From: JAKAGZ01 sp963772675
GTDB taxonomy: Bacteria > Bacteroidota > Ignavibacteria > Ignavibacteriales > Ignavibacteriaceae
DNA: 64,000 nt
Assembly: GCA_963772675.1 (NCBI GenBank)
Contig: CAVYYF010000012.1
Span: forward strand, 186,001 to 250,000
Direction of reading: 5' to 3'
A program made the translations under genes and the position numbers. Shown in pieces: positions 62,578 to 64,000 of the stretch; position 1 is the first letter of the stretch, and each line of letters opens with the position of its first letter. Under the pieces are notes generated by a model that ran no database searches, was not told the origin of the DNA, and saw nothing but the letters and a program-made list of their open reading frames with translations.

Positions 62578-63165
62578 ATGAACCTTGTAGATCGTGCAAA
62601 GAACATTATCATGACACCCAAAACCGAGTGGCCTGCTATTGCTTCCGAAACACCCAATACTCAACAGATACTTGTCACTTATATTCTGCCGTTAGCGCTT
62701 ATTCCTGTTATTGCGAATATTATTGGCTGGGGATTTGTTGGTGCTATTTTCAAATCGGTTTCGTGGGGAATTGCAATGGGACTTGTTCAGTTTTTCTCTG
62801 TTTTTATTTCAATCTTCATAGCTACCTTTGTTATTAATGCGCTTGCACCAAATTTTGCCTCTACAAAAGACTCCGGCAGAGCGATGCAGCTTGTTGCTTA
62901 TTCATATACACCCTCGCTTGTCGGCGGAATATTTGCGATAATCCCGATGATAAGCTGGCTTGGTTCATTGTTTGCATTGTACGGGCTTTACCTTTTGTAC
63001 GTAGGCATTCCTCATTTGATGAAAACCCCAAAAGATAAAGTGGCTGTTTATTTCATAATTTCTTTAATTGTAATTGTAGTTGTCTACTGGGTAATAGCTG
63101 CAATCCTCACAGGTATCTTCGTCACGATTTTCGGATTGAGTATGTATCATATGGCAGGTTTTTAG
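62578..63165 (+). CDS. Yip1-domain membrane protein
   Basis: A 195-residue inner-membrane protein. The N-terminus LVDRAKNIIMTPKTEWPAIASE is the Yip1-family signature in bacteria, followed by about five membrane segments (ILPLALIPVIANIIGW, GLVQFFSVFISIFIATFVINAL, YTPSLVGGIFAIIPMI, LGSLFALYGLYLLYVG, VAVYFIISLIVIVVVYWVIAAILTG). No enzyme motif is present and the role is unknown. A clear AGAGGAG ribosome-binding site precedes it and a terminator follows 40 bases after the stop. Confidence 0.85.
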   Translation: MNLVDRAKNIIMTPKTEWPAIASETPNTQQILVTYILPLALIPVIANIIGWGFVGAIFKSVSWGIAMGLVQFFSVFISIFIATFVINALAPNFASTKDSGRAMQLVAYSYTPSLVGGIFAIIPMISWLGSLFALYGLYLLYVGIPHLMKTPKDKVAVYFIISLIVIVVVYWVIAAILTGIFVTIFGLSMYHMAGF

Positions 63166-63205
63166 TTTTTGTAGAAACTATCTGATAAATTGTTTATAAA
63201 ATTTT

Positions 63206-63245
63206 AGCGGTTGAGAGTAAGCAAAAATTCTCAACCGCTTTGAAT
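63206..63245 (+). terminator. Rho-independent terminator after the Yip1-type gene
   Basis: AGCGGTTGAGA (63206-63216) pairs exactly with TCTCAACCGCT (63229-63239) around a 12-base loop, followed by TTTG. The T-tract is short, so termination may be moderate. Confidence 0.75.
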
Positions 63246-63571
63246 CAATATTCTTCCTACTCGCATAAGAATGATGGCATAGCGTTAATTGCGATAAAGG
63301 TGAAGTAGGTGTAGTTTCGATAAGTCTTGTATTGTGGAATTACCCTACCACCGGCTTTTGATCAGACTTTGCTTGAAAAATGTCAAGAGAACCATAGCCT
63401 TAATTCTGTAACTCCTGTCAACAGATTCTACCCAAAACAAAGAATTAAAATTACTGAATATCCTTCTTTTATTCCGCTGATGTAATTTAATAGTTTATTA
63501 ACCTGCTTTTTATGTTAACCACTGATTTATATGTTATCTTAGTGCTCCAAAATTATAGGATTTGTATTCAA
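63246..63571. other. Non-coding gap before the phosphatase gene
   Basis: About 325 bases without a convincing gene, repeat or hairpin. It contains the presumed promoter of the phosphatase gene that starts at 63572. Confidence 0.5.
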
Positions 63572-64000
63572 ATGGTAAATGATAGTAATGAGCTAATAAA
63601 TTTTCAGCAAATAGCTAAAAATTTAAAACCAAACCCTGGCGAAATACCTTCAGTGGACGGATTGGATATTTATGGTGAGACAATTCCTCTTTTAGGAGAA
63701 GTTTGTGGCGATCATATCATTTTTATGGATTTTTCAAAACGATTTAATCTTGATGAAAGAATTAAACGGGCAGAGCTAACCGATCAGATAGAAGTAAGCA
63801 ATAAATTAAAAGAGCTTAAAAACAAATCAGGCATTCTCCTCTCAGATGTCAGTGGTCACAGTATTACGGATTCTCTTTTGAACGCGATGCTTCATCAGGC
63901 GTTTCTTGTCGGTGCAAGTTATGAGCTTTCTAATTATGGTGAAATAACATCAGATCTTTTTGAAACTATAAATAACAGGTTTTACCAGTCGTCCAGCATT
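63572..64000 (+). CDS. SpoIIE-type PP2C serine phosphatase, 5' part (3' end outside window)
   Basis: Translation from the ATG at 63572 begins MVNDSNELINFQQIAKNLKP and runs open to the window end (143 residues). It has the PPM/SpoIIE pattern: DIYGETIPLLGEVCGDHIIFMDF at about residues 33-56 and SGILLSDVSGHSITDSLLNAMLHQAFL at about 85-112, where DVSGHSIT is the metal-binding motif. The second metal-site block lies outside. No sensor domain precedes it. Such phosphatases act on anti-sigma-factor antagonists, but the partner is not visible. Confidence 0.85.
   Translation, partial: MVNDSNELINFQQIAKNLKPNPGEIPSVDGLDIYGETIPLLGEVCGDHIIFMDFSKRFNLDERIKRAELTDQIEVSNKLKELKNKSGILLSDVSGHSITDSLLNAMLHQAFLVGASYELSNYGEITSDLFETINNRFYQSSSI

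Noticed and set aside
63250..63310. Weak CCTACT/AGTAGG inverted repeat
   Set aside because: Six-base arms far apart; expected by chance.
1..64000. CRISPR arrays, insertion sequences, prophage or integrase genes
   Set aside because: No direct-repeat arrays, transposase or integrase patterns were found by reading the window.

Overview
The window is a 64 kb chromosomal piece of an AT-rich, Gram-negative bacterium that looks like a member of the Ignavibacteria/Bacteroidota-Chlorobiota side of the tree. This placement is inferred from gene content and style, not from a marker tree. The signs are many short lipoprotein or Sec signals, several genes without a clear Shine-Dalgarno, outer-membrane envelope genes (LpxH, a BamE-like and a LolA-like protein), the bacillithiol deacetylase BshB1, an arsenosugar-type ArsM and VPS10/BNR-repeat exported proteins. 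It is a normal core-genome region with no prophage, insertion sequence or CRISPR array.

Layout. Positions 1-10.4 kb run on the minus strand: PEP carboxykinase (cut by the window edge), an aminotransferase, a lipoprotein, a frameshifted glyoxalase-like gene, coaD, rsmD, a small pilus/competence-like group (PilM-like, a membrane protein, and a ComEA-type helix-hairpin-helix protein carrying a prepilin-like N-terminus) and hrcA-grpE-dnaJ closed by a terminator. From 10.6 to 16.5 kb on the plus strand lie purM, a TatD nuclease/radical-SAM fusion, a PBP4-type DD-peptidase, an M28 peptidase and prmA. From 16.5 to 35.4 kb are exported hydrolases, a TlpA-type lipoprotein, a decayed DUF1593 gene, an amidohydrolase, bshB1, a response-regulator/kinase, arsM, a frameshifted VPS10/BNR-repeat exported protein, a polyferredoxin/flavoprotein pair and a zinc-ribbon/DUF2007 gene.

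The most interesting part is 37.5-45.4 kb: six tightly packed minus-strand genes encoding an isocitrate/isopropylmalate-type dehydrogenase, an HD-like protein, a Lys4-type (homo)aconitase, an MmgE/PrpD dehydratase, a fused citrate-lyase gamma-beta protein and the citrate-lyase alpha subunit. Together they could interconvert a tricarboxylic acid such as citrate or a substituted citrate with a 2-oxoacid on one side and with acetate (or another acid) plus an oxoacid on the other. A fused 2-oxoacid dehydrogenase E1 converges on this operon, and a large soluble hybrid histidine kinase is divergent from it.

From 49 to 64 kb come an orphan DNA methyltransferase, the SRP RNA, uvrC, glgC, an M1 peptidase, lpxH, a PBP1A-type penicillin-binding protein, tRNA-Leu(CAG), a thioesterase, an ACT protein, a DUF4382 lipoprotein, a possible structured RNA ending in a strong terminator, a Yip1-family membrane protein and the start of a SpoIIE-type phosphatase. 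Four genes between 3.5 and 35.4 kb carry reading-frame breaks, so either mild gene decay or residual sequencing errors must be kept in mind.
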